Positions 45,037 to 59,959 of a stretch of DNA of 64,000 bases are shown in pieces. Made by a program: the position numbers and the translations under genes. The notes beneath the pieces are model-generated. The model was given only the letters and a program-made list of their open reading frames with translations, had not been told where the DNA came from and ran no database searches. The DNA lies in NCBI RefSeq assembly GCF_005250615.1, contig NZ_SULM01000009.1, positions 1-64,000 of the forward strand, given 5' to 3'. Source of the DNA: Pseudomonas rhizoryzae (GTDB lineage: Bacteria; Pseudomonadota; Gammaproteobacteria; Pseudomonadales; Pseudomonadaceae). The stretch's first letter is position 1. Every line of letters starts with the position of its first letter.

Positions 45037-45096
45037 GTTTCGGTGCGTTTAGCCAGAACACCGCTGGTACTGCTGAAGCCAGAGGCTTCGTCGATT

Positions 45097-45173
45097 TGGC
45101 GCACTCGGGAGGATTCGAACCTCCGACCGCTCGGTTCGTAGCCGAGTACTCTATCCAGCTGAGCTACGAGTGC
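45097..45173 (-). tRNA. tRNA-Arg (anticodon ACG), copy 1
   Basis: Identical in sequence to the gene at 44960, with a 60-base spacer between the two. Confidence 0.97.
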
Positions 45174-45280
45174 GTTGAAGCTGCGTATTCTAGCTACCGT
45201 TTCTGACGTGTCAAGCAAATTTTCTTGTTTATCAGGTACTTACCTTCGTAGGTCAGTACAGCGGAGCCAGGTCTTGCAAA

Positions 45281-45371
45281 TGGCGGTGAGGGAGGGATTC
45301 GAACCCTCGACACCCTTTTGAGGTGTACTCCCTTAGCAGGGGAGCGCCTTCGGCCACTCGGCCACCTCACC
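45281..45371 (-). tRNA. tRNA-Ser (anticodon GCT)
   Basis: A 91-base class II tRNA on the minus strand: acceptor GGTGAGG / CCTCACC, anticodon loop CTGCTAA, a long variable arm (TACACCTCAAAAGGGTGT), GTTCGAATCC T-arm and encoded CCA. Confidence 0.97.
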
Positions 45372-45384
45372 GCAACGGGGCGAA

Positions 45385-45412
45385 ACTATATCGAAGGTTT
45401 GCCCGTTTGCAA
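45385..45412 (-). promoter_or_regulatory. Putative promoter of the tRNA-Ser/Arg/Arg unit
   Basis: TTGCAA (45407-45412), 16-base spacer, TATAGT (45385-45390) on the minus strand, followed by a GC-rich discriminator as usual for stable RNA promoters. It lies between the csrA stop and tRNA-Ser. Confidence 0.6.
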
Positions 45413-45432
45413 AGAGAAAAATTCAAAAAAAA

Positions 45433-45618
45433 TCAGTGGTTTGGTTCTTGGTCCTTTTCCTTCTGGATGCGCTGGTAGATTTCCTCGCGATGAACCGCGA
45501 CTTCCTTGGGTGCATTGACGCCGATCCGGACCTGGTTGCCCTTGACTCCCAGCACCGTCACGGTGACTTCGTCACCCACCATCAGGGTCTCACCAACCCG
45601 ACGAGTCAAAATAAGCAT
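45433..45618 (-). CDS. csrA: Carbon storage regulator CsrA/RsmA
   Basis: A 61-residue RNA-binding dimer protein ([36 protein letters not shown], with the RNA-contacting Arg44). It represses or activates translation by binding GGA motifs and in Pseudomonas is RsmA, controlled by small RNAs RsmY/Z. AAGGAG lies seven bases before ATG 45618; the eleven upstream codons are excluded. Gene order alaS-lysC-csrA-tRNA-Ser is conserved in Pseudomonas. Confidence 0.97.
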   Translation of the reverse strand: MLILTRRVGETLMVGDEVTVTVLGVKGNQVRIGVNAPKEVAVHREEIYQRIQKEKDQEPNH

Positions 45619-45773
45619 TCCATTCTCCTTCAGCTTTAACTCAGTCTGCATGTATAAACCGGAACGATCCCTGAATGGACCCTCTAGTCGCTATTGACCT
45701 GTCTGCAGGCAACTAAAGTTCCGCAGTCAGGGCGATAGATGAGGTCCCTGTGGCAGAGACCTCGCTTCAGTGA

Positions 45774-47009
45774 TTACTCGGCGCCGCGAGCCGGTGCATC
45801 GAGCTCGAAGGCGGTATGCAGCGCACGCACGGCCAGCTCGAGGTATTTCTCCTCGATGACCACGGATACCTTGATCTCGGAGGTGGAGATCATCTGGATG
45901 TTGATGCTCTCCTTGGCCAGGGCTTCGAACATCTGGCTGGCCACCCCGGCATGGGATCTCATGCCGACGCCGACGATGGAAACCTTGGCGATCTTGGTGT
46001 CGCCCACGCATTCACGGGCGCCGATCTCGACGCCGGTGCGCTTGAGGATCTCCAGGGCGCTCTGGTAGTCGTTGCGGTGCACGGTGAAGGTGAAGTCGGT
46101 GGTGTTATCGTGCGCCACGTTCTGCACGATCATGTCGACTTCGATGTTGGCGGCGCTGATCGGGCCGAGGATCTTGAAAGCCACGCCGGGGGTATCCGGT
46201 ACACCGCGAATGGTGAGCTTGGCTTCGTCACGGTTGAAGGCGATGCCGGAGATGATCGGCTGTTCCATGGATTCCTCTTCATCAAGGGTAATGAGGGTGC
46301 CCGGACCCTCCTGAAAGCTGTGCAGGACGCGCAGCGGCACGTTGTACTTGCCGGCGAACTCCACCGAGCGGATCTGCAATACCTTGGAGCCGAGGCTGGC
46401 CATTTCCAGCATCTCCTCGAAGGTGATCTTGTCCAGGCGCTGGGCCTGGGGTACCACGCGCGGATCGGTGGTGTAGACGCCGTCGACGTCGGTGTAGATC
46501 TGGCACTCATCGGCCTTCAGCGCGGCCGCCAGGGCCACGCCGGTGGTGTCGGAGCCACCACGACCCAGGGTGGTGATGTTGCCCTGCTCGTCGACGCCCT
46601 GGAAGCCGGCCACGACCACGACTTTGCGGGCCTTGAGGTCGGCGCGGATACGGGCGTCGTCGATCTGCTGGATACGCGCCTTGGTGTGGGCGCTGTCGGT
46701 GAGGATGCGCACCTGACTGCCGGTGTAGGACACCGCCTGCACACCCCGCTTGAGCAGCGCCATGGCCAACAGGCCGATGGTGACTTGCTCGCCGGTGGAG
46801 ACCATGACGTCCAGCTCGCGCGGATCGGGTTGTTCCATGATCTGCTTGGCGAGGCCGATCAGGCGATTGGTCTCGCCACTCATGGCCGATACCACCACCA
46901 CGATCTCGTCACCCGCTTCGTGGAAGCGTTTCACCTTCTCGGCGACCTGTTCGATACGCTCTACCGTACCCACGGAGGTACCGCCGAATTTCTGTACGAT
47001 CAATGCCAT
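45774..47009 (-). CDS. lysC: Aspartate kinase
   Basis: A 411-residue aspartokinase: kinase domain (VQKFGGTSVG; GRGGSDTTGVALAAAL) followed by two ACT domains that bind Lys/Thr for feedback control. It phosphorylates aspartate, the first step to lysine, methionine, threonine and diaminopimelate. Related class enzymes have an internal start for a small subunit. It lies 92 bases after alaS. Confidence 0.96.
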   Translation of the reverse strand: MALIVQKFGGTSVGTVERIEQVAEKVKRFHEAGDEIVVVVSAMSGETNRLIGLAKQIMEQPDPRELDVMVSTGEQVTIGLLAMALLKRGVQAVSYTGSQVRILTDSAHTKARIQQIDDARIRADLKARKVVVVAGFQGVDEQGNITTLGRGGSDTTGVALAAALKADECQIYTDVDGVYTTDPRVVPQAQRLDKITFEEMLEMASLGSKVLQIRSVEFAGKYNVPLRVLHSFQEGPGTLITLDEEESMEQPIISGIAFNRDEAKLTIRGVPDTPGVAFKILGPISAANIEVDMIVQNVAHDNTTDFTFTVHRNDYQSALEILKRTGVEIGARECVGDTKIAKVSIVGVGMRSHAGVASQMFEALAKESINIQMISTSEIKVSVVIEEKYLELAVRALHTAFELDAPARGAE

Positions 47010-47101
47010 TGCTGCTGCCCGTCCGCAGAAAAATCTGATTTACATTGTTTGATGAGGAGTCGGGCCGCCCTCCCCGGCGACCCGACCTCGCCTTGGAGGC
47101 G

Positions 47102-49726
<2,625 letters not shown>

Positions 49727-49911
49727 ATTCATTCCAGACAATGGGCTTTTCGACGCGCGTGACGGGCATCCGACTGGATCGCAGACGAGACGAACGGAGC
49801 GGGCGCCGCAGACGCGGCACGTGCGGAAAACGGACACGCATGTTCGGGAGTATATCGACGCCCGCGCCCAGCTGTCGCCCGGTTGCGCAGGAAAAAACGC
49901 CGTCGGCAGGC

Positions 49912-50910
49912 CTAACGGCGGCGGTAGGCGGCGAACGCGGCGATCACGGCGTCGATATCGGCCGCACTGACGTCCAGATGGGTGACCAGGCGCAGGCGTG
50001 GCGCCGGGCTGATGCGGATGCCCCGCTCGGCGAGGAAGGCCTGCAGGGCGGGGGCTTCGTCGCCCATGGCGAGGTAGACCATGTTGGTCTGCACCGGCTC
50101 CACCTGGAAGCCTAGTTTCGTCAAGGCGGCCCCCAACTGCGCGGCATGGTGATGGTCTTCGGCCAGCCGCTCGATGTGGTTATCCAGCGCATGCAGCCCT
50201 GCCGCCGCCAGCATGCCGGCCTGGCGCATGCCACCGCCGACCACCTTGCGCCAGCGACGCGCCTTGGCGATGAGCGCGGTATCGCCACAGAGCACCGAGC
50301 CGACCGGCGCACCGAGGCCCTTGGACAGGCAGACCGAGACCGAGTCGAAATGCCGGGTCACCTCGCGCACGGGAACGCCCAGCTTGACCACGGCGTTGTA
50401 CAGCCGCGCGCCATCCAGATGCAGCGCCAGATCGTGCTCACGGGTGAAGGCCCGCGCCGCGGCGAGATAGTCGAGCGGCAGCACCTTGCCGTGCATGGTG
50501 TTTTCCAAGGCCAGCAGGCGGGTGCGGGCGAAGTGGAAATCATCGGCCTTGATGTAGCTGCGTACCCGCTCGAGGTCCAGGCTGCCATCGGCCTCCATCT
50601 CGATGGGCTGCGGCTGGATCGAGCCGAGCACGGCGGCACCACCGCCCTCGTACTTGTAGGTATGGGCCTGCTGCCCGACCAGGTATTCGTCGCCGCGCTC
50701 ACAGTGCGCCAGCAGACCGAGCAGATTGCTCATGGTACCGCTGGGTACGAAGAGCCCGGCAGCCAACCCGAGATCGCCGGCGAGCCGTTGCTCCAGACGG
50801 CTGACGGTGGGATCTTCGCCATAGACATCGTCCCCGACCTCGGCGTCCAGCATGGCCTGGCGCATCGCCTGGGTGGGACGGGTGACGGTGTCACTGCGCA
50901 GATCGATCAC
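49912..50910 (-). CDS. ltaE: Low-specificity L-threonine aldolase
   Basis: A 332-residue fold-type I PLP enzyme cleaving threonine or allo-threonine to glycine and acetaldehyde. [23 protein letters not shown] and the PLP lysine in [14 protein letters not shown] are present. It lies between alaS and the end of the aru operon, ten bases past the astE gene end on the upstream side, and may be co-transcribed with it. Confidence 0.92.
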   Translation of the reverse strand: MIDLRSDTVTRPTQAMRQAMLDAEVGDDVYGEDPTVSRLEQRLAGDLGLAAGLFVPSGTMSNLLGLLAHCERGDEYLVGQQAHTYKYEGGGAAVLGSIQPQPIEMEADGSLDLERVRSYIKADDFHFARTRLLALENTMHGKVLPLDYLAAARAFTREHDLALHLDGARLYNAVVKLGVPVREVTRHFDSVSVCLSKGLGAPVGSVLCGDTALIAKARRWRKVVGGGMRQAGMLAAAGLHALDNHIERLAEDHHHAAQLGAALTKLGFQVEPVQTNMVYLAMGDEAPALQAFLAERGIRISPAPRLRLVTHLDVSAADIDAVIAAFAAYRRR

Positions 50911-50920
50911 GGGTTGCCTC

Positions 50921-51928
50921 TCATGCCGGGACGACGATGAGTCCGGCCCGCAGCCCCACGGCTACCTTGGGATTGGGGAAGATGATGCGCGCGTCGGCCT
51001 CGTCGACGATCCAGCGCTCGCTGCCGTCCTCGGCCAACAGCGAACCCTGCCGCAGTGGCGAGAAGTTGGCCACGTCGTCCGCCAGATGCAGCTGGAAACG
51101 CGAGCTGGACTTGAAGACCTGGCGCGCCACGCGGAATCGCAGCAGTGAAGAGTCGGGCGGCGGCAACTCGGCTTCACGCCCCTCGACCAGGGCTTCGAGC
51201 ATCAGGCGCAGGCGACTCAAATCGAGTTCGCTGTTCTCGCCGAAGGGGCGCGCCTGGCCCAGCTCCAGGGTCAGGGCCTCGGCCTGGCATTCGGCATAGG
51301 TGTAGGCGCTGAAGGTGATGCCCGGTTTGTCGTAGAGCAGTACGGCTTCGATGCCGGCGGCTTCGAGGCGCTGGAGTTCGGTTTCGGAATGCTGGCGACC
51401 GGCGCTCCAGGGATAGAGGGCGAAGCGCGGCAGCGCCGAGGCGCGCAGGGCGGTGTGCAGGTCGTAATGCAGACGGGCGCGGTCCGGCTTGCTGAAGAAC
51501 TGCGCGGACAGCCGCTCGAGATCGTTGGCGCGCTGGGCCTCGGGGCCCTCGGCCTGGGCATGGCGCCCGTTGAACAGGCGATTCAGATCCTGCTCGACAT
51601 AGCGGGTGCCGCGGCGCATGGCATCGGGGTTGCCGTACATGAACAGTAGGCGACTGGCAGGACGCAGGGCGCCGCTGGCGATACCGCCGAGCAGCTCGTC
51701 GAGCAATTCCATGGGCGCGGTTTCATTGCCATGGATGCCGGCCGAGAGCAGCAGGTCCATGCCGTTATCGCGGGCGACCGGAGGTGTCACTTCCAGGACG
51801 CCCTCGGCCAGCCAATGGAGACGGGTACCGTCGGCGGTCAGTTGAATCTTCTCGGTCGGCTCACGGCCGGCCAGGGTCAGGTCCAGCAGGCGGCCAAGCG
51901 CCAACCGATAACGTTCAGATGCAGCCAT
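50921..51928 (-). CDS. astE: Succinylglutamate desuccinylase
   Basis: A 335-residue zinc hydrolase of the AstE/aspartoacylase family, cleaving N-succinylglutamate to glutamate and succinate, the last step of the arginine succinyltransferase pathway. Zinc motif [16 protein letters not shown] and HYDLHTALR are visible. Called aruE in P. aeruginosa. It is the last pathway gene of the operon. Confidence 0.94.
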   Translation of the reverse strand: MAASERYRLALGRLLDLTLAGREPTEKIQLTADGTRLHWLAEGVLEVTPPVARDNGMDLLLSAGIHGNETAPMELLDELLGGIASGALRPASRLLFMYGNPDAMRRGTRYVEQDLNRLFNGRHAQAEGPEAQRANDLERLSAQFFSKPDRARLHYDLHTALRASALPRFALYPWSAGRQHSETELQRLEAAGIEAVLLYDKPGITFSAYTYAECQAEALTLELGQARPFGENSELDLSRLRLMLEALVEGREAELPPPDSSLLRFRVARQVFKSSSRFQLHLADDVANFSPLRQGSLLAEDGSERWIVDEADARIIFPNPKVAVGLRAGLIVVPA

Positions 51929-51964
51929 GCTCTACTCCGCTGAGCGACGTGTCGCGCTAGATAC

Positions 51965-52261
51965 TCAATGATCGTGGCCGCAACCGCAATCGGCGTCATG
52001 CACATGATTCTCATCGCCGTCGTCGGCGAAGGTCTCCAGGGCGATGGTCAGACCGAGGGCATTCAGGGCCTGGGGCCGCAATACCAGCACCGGGGTCTGC
52101 TCTTCGTCGTCCTGGGAGTCGGCGAAGATATTCAGACCACCCGCGCCATCGGCTTCCAGCCAGAGGTCGCGGCCAGCGAGACGGATGGCCAGGCGCTGGA
52201 CCTGGATTTCCTGCTGCTGGTCAGCGTTGGATTCGAGGATGAGGTCGAGACGGTCGCTCAT
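51965..52261 (-). CDS. Small protein in the ast/aru operon with His/Cys tail
   Basis: A 98-residue acidic protein between astB and astE, the place of PA0900 in P. aeruginosa. The tail VHDADCGCGHDH (two Cys, three His plus Asp) looks able to bind metal. No function is known; metal supply to the zinc enzyme AstE is a speculation. ATG 52261 (MSDRLDLILE) is chosen over 52279, and it ends just before astE starts. Confidence 0.75.
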   Translation of the reverse strand: MSDRLDLILESNADQQQEIQVQRLAIRLAGRDLWLEADGAGGLNIFADSQDDEEQTPVLVLRPQALNALGLTIALETFADDGDENHVHDADCGCGHDH

Positions 52262-52275
52262 GGAGACTCCGGGTA

Positions 52276-55106
<2,831 letters not shown>

Positions 55107-56114
55107 TCAGGGCATCAGCCGCACGGCACGGACCTGGGCGCCGGCCATCAGCCGCAGCTCGCGGGCAGTGGCCAGGTCCACCACCAGGGTGCCCGCGGCC
55201 AGCCGGGCGCGGGCGCTGGTAATGCGGCAGTCCTGGCACTTGCGGTTGTGGATCAGATAGACCTCGGCGTCGTCGCCCGGCGTGCCCACGGCCAGCACCA
55301 GACGCTGGCTGTCGCGGATCGCCCTGACCTTGGCGGTCTCGGCTTCCAGGGTCGGGCCGGCATCGAAGATGTCGACGTAGCCCTGGTAGTTGAAACCCTC
55401 GGCCTCCAGCAAGCGGCGCGCGGCTTCGGTGTCCGGGTGGACCCGGCCGATCACCTGGCGCGCCTCGGGGGTGAGGAAGCAGGTGTAGAGCGGGAAGCGC
55501 GGCATCAGCTCGGCGATGAAGCCGCGGTTGCCGATGCCGGTGAGGTAGTCCGCCTGGGAAAATTCCATCTTGAAGAAATGCCGGCCTAGGCCTTCCCAGA
55601 AAGGCGACTGGCCGTTGCTATCGGACATGCCGCGCAGCTCGGCGATGAGGCGCTCGGCGAACAACTCGCGGAATTCGGCGATGAACAGGAAGCGCGACTT
55701 GGACAGCAAGCGCCCCGCCGCCCCGCCGCGGCGATCGGCGCGCAGGAACAGCGAGCAGAGCTCGGAGCTGCCGGTCATGTCGTTGGCGAGGAACAGCGTG
55801 GGGATCTGCCGATGGATGTCCAGCTCGCGCGAGGCGCTCACCGTCAGTCCGACACGGTAGTTGTACCAAGGCTCGCGCAAGCCCAGGGCAGCGGCGATGC
55901 CGGCGATGCCGATGACTTCGCCGTCGTCTTCCAGGGCGAAGAGATAATCCGCATCGGCGGGCTGGGCCTGCTGCAGGAAGCTGCGCTCGGCATTTTCCAC
56001 CCGCTGCAGCAGACGCTCTTCGCTGGCGGGCAGCGTGGTGAGGCCGGCGCCGGCCGCTTGCGCCAATTGCAGCAGCGCGGGCACATCGACACGGGTGATG
56101 GGACGGACGATCAT
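55107..56114 (-). CDS. aruG: Arginine N-succinyltransferase, beta subunit
   Basis: A 335-residue AstA-family acyltransferase (IVRPITRVDVPALLQLA; SPFWEGLGRHFFKMEFSQADYLTG; GYVDIFDAGPTLEAE). With the alpha subunit it transfers succinyl from succinyl-CoA to arginine (and ornithine). Pseudomonas encodes two homologous subunits, unlike the single AstA of enterobacteria. AGGTCCG precedes ATG 56114. Confidence 0.94.
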   Translation of the reverse strand: MIVRPITRVDVPALLQLAQAAGAGLTTLPASEERLLQRVENAERSFLQQAQPADADYLFALEDDGEVIGIAGIAAALGLREPWYNYRVGLTVSASRELDIHRQIPTLFLANDMTGSSELCSLFLRADRRGGAAGRLLSKSRFLFIAEFRELFAERLIAELRGMSDSNGQSPFWEGLGRHFFKMEFSQADYLTGIGNRGFIAELMPRFPLYTCFLTPEARQVIGRVHPDTEAARRLLEAEGFNYQGYVDIFDAGPTLEAETAKVRAIRDSQRLVLAVGTPGDDAEVYLIHNRKCQDCRITSARARLAAGTLVVDLATARELRLMAGAQVRAVRLMP

Positions 56115-56140
56115 CGGACCTCCAAAGACGCTAGGATCGG

Positions 56141-57160
56141 CTACAGCGCTACCAGACGGACCCGATCGCCTTCGGCGATTTCCAGGGCGGCGATCTGCTC
56201 GGCGGAAAGGGCAAGGGTCTCGCCGGGTGCCCAGCGCAGCGGCGTGGCCAGCGCCCGGAAGTTCTCCAGGCCGTCGTTGGCGATGAGGAACCAGGGCGCC
56301 TCGTCAGCTGCCGGCGCGCCTTCGCTTACCGGCACCAGACAGCTCTCGGCAATGGAACGGATGGCGGTGGTCCGGGCATGCAGCGTCGGGCCGCCATCGA
56401 AGATGTCGATGTAGTTATCGGTCTCGAAGCCTTCGCGACTGAGGATGTCGAAGGTGATCTGGGCCCGCGGATGCACCTGCCCCATGGCCTCCTGGGCGCT
56501 ATCCGGCAGCAGGGGGACATAGAGTGGATAGGTCGGCATCAATTCGGCGAGGAAGGTGCGGCTCTTCTGCCCGGACAGGCGTTCGGCCGCGGCGTAGTCC
56601 AGGTCGAAGAAGTTGCGCCCTACCCCGTTCCAGAATGGCGATTCGCCGGCGTCGTCCGACAGACCGACGATCTCCACCACCACCGACTCGGCGAACCGCT
56701 CCGGATGGGCAGCCATGAACAGCAGGCGGGCACGGGAGTTGAGTTCGGCATGGGGGGTGTCCAGCAGCGGTCGCTGGACATAGAAGCTGCTCAGCAGGCT
56801 GTTGCCGGTCAGGTCGTGACAGAGCGACAGCACATGGACCTTGTTATGGATCTTCAGCTCGCGCGAGGCGTGGATGAAGGTCTCGTTGCGAAAGCTGTAG
56901 AAGGGTTCGGAGAAACCGGCCGAGGCGACGATGGCCGAACACCCCAGCAGCTCGCCGCTGGCGGTGTCTTCGAGCACGAAGAAATAGCTCTCCTCGCCGT
57001 GGAAGCCCACCTCGGCCGCCAGCGACGACTCCGAGGCGCGGATCTTGTCGCGCAGGCGCTCGGGGTTGTCGGGCAGCGAGGTGACGCCGACCGGGCTATC
57101 TGCGGCGAGCCGCTGGACCAGGGGTAGGTCCGCCGCGCGCGCAGGGCGCATTACCAGCAT
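56141..57160 (-). CDS. aruF: Arginine N-succinyltransferase, alpha subunit
   Basis: A 339-residue AstA-family protein, the paralogous partner of AruG (LPLVQRLAADSPVGVTSLP; SPFWNGVGRNFFDLDYAAAERLSG; NYIDIFDGGPTLHARTT). The start at 57160 (MLVMRPARAAD) has AAGGAG seven bases before it and fits P. aeruginosa AruF. The frame stays open to 57571 over the aruC gene end but that part shows no family character. Confidence 0.95.
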   Translation of the reverse strand: MLVMRPARAADLPLVQRLAADSPVGVTSLPDNPERLRDKIRASESSLAAEVGFHGEESYFFVLEDTASGELLGCSAIVASAGFSEPFYSFRNETFIHASRELKIHNKVHVLSLCHDLTGNSLLSSFYVQRPLLDTPHAELNSRARLLFMAAHPERFAESVVVEIVGLSDDAGESPFWNGVGRNFFDLDYAAAERLSGQKSRTFLAELMPTYPLYVPLLPDSAQEAMGQVHPRAQITFDILSREGFETDNYIDIFDGGPTLHARTTAIRSIAESCLVPVSEGAPAADEAPWFLIANDGLENFRALATPLRWAPGETLALSAEQIAALEIAEGDRVRLVAL

Positions 57161-57222
57161 GAGAACTCCTTGTGTACGGATCCATCCCTGGATACGAGCG
57201 GTACGCGTCCCGCGTCCGGAGA

Positions 57223-58443
57223 TTAGCCTTGCGTGAGGCGCGCCAGAGCACGATCCAGGCGCGCCAGACCTTCGTCGATATCGGCTTCGGGAATGATCAG
57301 GCTCGGCGCGATACGCAGCACGTCCGGACCGGCCTGCAGGATCATCAGGCCCTCCTCGTTGGCGGCGGTGACGATATCCTTGGCGCGCCCCTTCCAGCTG
57401 TCGTTGAGTACCGCGCCGATCAGCAGGCCCATGCCGCGGACCTGCTCGAACAGACCGTAGCGGGCGTTGAGACGCTCCAGGCCCGCAACGAAGCGCTGGT
57501 GCCGGGCAGCGACGCCGCTCAGGGTCTCGGGCGTGGCGACGATGTCCAGCAGCGCGGCGCCGACGGCGCAACCCAGCGGGTTGCCGCCATAGGTGCTGCC
57601 GTGTACGCCGGCGCTGAAATGCTTGGCGAGTTTGTCGGTGGTCAGCATGGCCGCCAGCGGGAAGCCGCCGCCGATGCTCTTGGCGGTGGTGAGGATGTCC
57701 GGCACCACGCCGTAATGCTGATAGGCGTAGAGGTGACCGCTACGGCCCACGCCACTCTGCACCTCGTCGAAGATCAACAGGGCGCCATGGGTGTCGCACA
57801 GGCGACGGGCACCTTCGAGGTAGGCCTGGTCGGCCGGCAGCACGCCACCCTCGCCCTGGATGGGCTCGAGGATGACGGCGCAGGTCTTGTCCGACACCAC
57901 GGCTTCGAGGGCCGCCAGGTCGTTGTAGGGCACATGGCGGATGCCTTCGATCTTGGGACCGAAGCCATCGGAATACTTGGGCTGACCACCCACGCTGACG
58001 GTGAACAGGGTACGGCCGTGGAAGCTATTGCTGGCAGCGACGATCTCGTAGCGGCTGCCGCCACTGACATCGTGGCCATAGCGGCGGGCCAGCTTGCAGG
58101 CCGCCTCGTTCGCCTCGGCACCGGAGTTGGCGAAGAACACCCGGTCGGCGAAGGTGTGGTCCACCAACTTGCGCGCCAGGCGCAGGGCGGGCTCGTTGGT
58201 GTAGATGTTGGAGACGTGCCAGAGCTTGCCGGCTTGCTCGGTCAGGGCGTTGATGAGCGCAGGATGACCGTGACCCAGGGCACTGACGGCGATGCCGCCA
58301 GCGAAGTCGACGTATTCACGGTCGGCCTGGTCCCAGACGCGGGAGCCCTCTCCTCGCACCGGGATGAACGCGGCAGGGGCGTAGGTCGGAACCATCACCT
58401 CGTCGAAGGCGGCGCGTTGCACATTGGGTTGAGCAGCGGACAT
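57223..58443 (-). CDS. aruC: Succinylornithine/acetylornithine aminotransferase
   Basis: A 406-residue class III PLP aminotransferase ([42 protein letters not shown] lysine in [11 protein letters not shown]). In Pseudomonas AruC works both in succinylornithine catabolism and in arginine synthesis. First gene of aruCFGDB-x-E. AGGAG precedes ATG 58443; ten upstream codons are excluded. An ArgR-like half-site lies about 70 bases upstream. Confidence 0.95.
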   Translation of the reverse strand: MSAAQPNVQRAAFDEVMVPTYAPAAFIPVRGEGSRVWDQADREYVDFAGGIAVSALGHGHPALINALTEQAGKLWHVSNIYTNEPALRLARKLVDHTFADRVFFANSGAEANEAACKLARRYGHDVSGGSRYEIVAASNSFHGRTLFTVSVGGQPKYSDGFGPKIEGIRHVPYNDLAALEAVVSDKTCAVILEPIQGEGGVLPADQAYLEGARRLCDTHGALLIFDEVQSGVGRSGHLYAYQHYGVVPDILTTAKSIGGGFPLAAMLTTDKLAKHFSAGVHGSTYGGNPLGCAVGAALLDIVATPETLSGVAARHQRFVAGLERLNARYGLFEQVRGMGLLIGAVLNDSWKGRAKDIVTAANEEGLMILQAGPDVLRIAPSLIIPEADIDEGLARLDRALARLTQG

Positions 58444-58508
58444 CGGGGTACTCCTGCCGATCACGGCGGTCACTGAAGGGGATTGTAGGGCGAGCCATTA
58501 GGGCGGCA

Positions 58509-58524
58509 TTGCGCCCAGGCGACA
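58509..58524 (-). promoter_or_regulatory. ArgR-like half-site upstream of aruC
   Basis: On the minus strand TGTCGC-N8-AA matches the reported Pseudomonas ArgR half-site. A degenerate TGCCGC begins immediately afterwards. ArgR is known to induce the aru operon with arginine. Confidence 0.55.
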
Positions 58525-58546
58525 ACTATTTACGGACGAAAACGCA

Positions 58547-58588
58547 AACGGGCGTCCGATTCGCAGTCTAGCGATTCGGCCGCCCGTT
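58547..58588 (-). terminator. Hairpin after the SlyB-like gene
   Basis: Long near-perfect stem (AACGGGCG...GCGATTC arms) 42 bases past the stop of the SlyB-like gene. It separates that gene from the aruC promoter. Confidence 0.7.
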
Positions 58589-58630
58589 CTGGAAGGGTGT
58601 GGACGTATCTGGTTGGATACGTCCTGAAGA

Positions 58631-59095
58631 TCAGTTGGGCGCGACGCGGCTGGTGCCGTCGACGGTCAGGATGCGCACGCGCTCGCCGACCCGGAACATC
58701 TCACCCTTGCTCACCGCCTGGACGTAGGCACGGGTGCTGCCATCGTCTTCCTTCACGGTGATCTCCACGCCGTTGGCCTTGGTGAAGCCTTCTTCGGTCG
58801 CCGCGCCCAGCAGACCGCCGGCTACCGCACCGATGATGGCGGTGACGAAGCTGCCACGCCCACCGCCGATGGCACTGCCACCGATGCCGCCGACGATGGC
58901 GCCAGCGCCTGCGCCGATGGGCGACTGGGTACCCTCGATGGTCACGGGCCGCAAGGCGACGATGGTACCGGTGCGGACCGTCTCGGCCTGCATCACCTGA
59001 CCACGGGAATAGACGTCGCCGGACTGATTGGAGACGCAACCGGCCAACAGGGCGACGGCGGTCAGCGAGGCGGCGAGTTGGAGGATTCTTTTCAT
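58631..59095 (-). CDS. SlyB/Pcp-like outer-membrane lipoprotein
   Basis: A 154-residue lipoprotein: signal and lipobox (LLAGC, Cys19), then a glycine-zipper segment (GAGAGAIVGGIGGSAIGGGRG ... GAVAGGLLGA) typical of the 17-kDa/Rickettsia-type surface antigen and SlyB families, and a C-terminal beta region. In enterobacteria SlyB answers to low Mg2+ and helps stabilise the outer membrane. ATG 59095 is chosen by the signal peptide start MKRILQL. Confidence 0.9.
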   Translation of the reverse strand: MKRILQLAASLTAVALLAGCVSNQSGDVYSRGQVMQAETVRTGTIVALRPVTIEGTQSPIGAGAGAIVGGIGGSAIGGGRGSFVTAIIGAVAGGLLGAATEEGFTKANGVEITVKEDDGSTRAYVQAVSKGEMFRVGERVRILTVDGTSRVAPN

Positions 59096-59229
59096 GGCGC
59101 TACTCCACAAGCAGTTGAAGAGACGGGACCGCACTGGGCGGGTCCTTAATAAGGCAGATCGCTATATCCTTGACCCAGAGCGCCTGGGGAGGTTTCCGGC
59201 GACTCTAAAGACGATACCTTGCGAATGCC

Positions 59230-59877
59230 TTAAGGCGCCAGGCGCTGGCGCTGCCAAGCGCCCTCGACCCACTGGTAGTCCAGGCGATCATGCAGGCGGC
59301 TGGAGCGGCCTTGCCAGAATTCGATGCGCTGCGGCTTGAGGCGATAGCCACCCCAGAACGGCGGCCGACTCGGCTCGCCATCGGCGAAGCGTTCCTGCAC
59401 GGCAGCCAGACGCTGCTCCAGCTCATGGCGGTCGGCGATGGTCCGGCTCTGGGGCGAGGCCCAGGCGCCCAGGCGACTGCCCAGGGGACGTACGCGATAG
59501 TAGGCGTCGGACTCTTCACCGGACACCTGCTCCACCATCCCTTCGATACGTACCTGACGCTCCAGCGCCGGCCAGAAGAAGGTCATGGCCGCGCGTGGCT
59601 GGGCGGCCAGTTGCTGGCCCTTGGCGCTGTCATAGTTGGTATAGAAGACGAAGCCCTGGGCATCGACGCCCTTGAGCAGCAGCACGCGACAGTGGGGTTG
59701 CCCCTCGGCATCGACGGTAGCGAGCCAACAGGCATTGGCTTCGACGGGAGGTTGCTCGGTGCGCACCGCCTCTTCGAACCACTGGCCGAAGAGGGCGTAG
59801 GGATCGGCGGGCGCCTGAGCTTCGGTCAGGCCGTCGCGGGTGTAGTCGCGACGCATATCGGCGAGGGACGGTGACAT
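59230..59877 (-). CDS. pdxH: Pyridoxine/pyridoxamine 5'-phosphate oxidase
   Basis: A 215-residue FMN enzyme that makes pyridoxal 5'-phosphate. [10 protein letters not shown] near the start, [21 protein letters not shown] (FMN contact), and the C-terminal [27 protein letters not shown] are canonical. It lies between SlyB-like and OmpA-like genes, as in other Pseudomonas. Confidence 0.96.
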   Translation of the reverse strand: MSPSLADMRRDYTRDGLTEAQAPADPYALFGQWFEEAVRTEQPPVEANACWLATVDAEGQPHCRVLLLKGVDAQGFVFYTNYDSAKGQQLAAQPRAAMTFFWPALERQVRIEGMVEQVSGEESDAYYRVRPLGSRLGAWASPQSRTIADRHELEQRLAAVQERFADGEPSRPPFWGGYRLKPQRIEFWQGRSSRLHDRLDYQWVEGAWQRQRLAP

Positions 59878-59959
59878 TGGTGGTCTCCTGCTGGATCGTG
59901 ATGACCTAGCTTAACCAAGTCCCGCCCCGGTCGCCTGCTTCAGGACAAGCTTTGCCGAC

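Noticed and set aside
56141-57571. Extended 476-codon version of aruF
   Set aside because: The first 137 codons overlap aruC in another frame and show no AstA similarity; ATG 57160 has the ribosome site and the family start.
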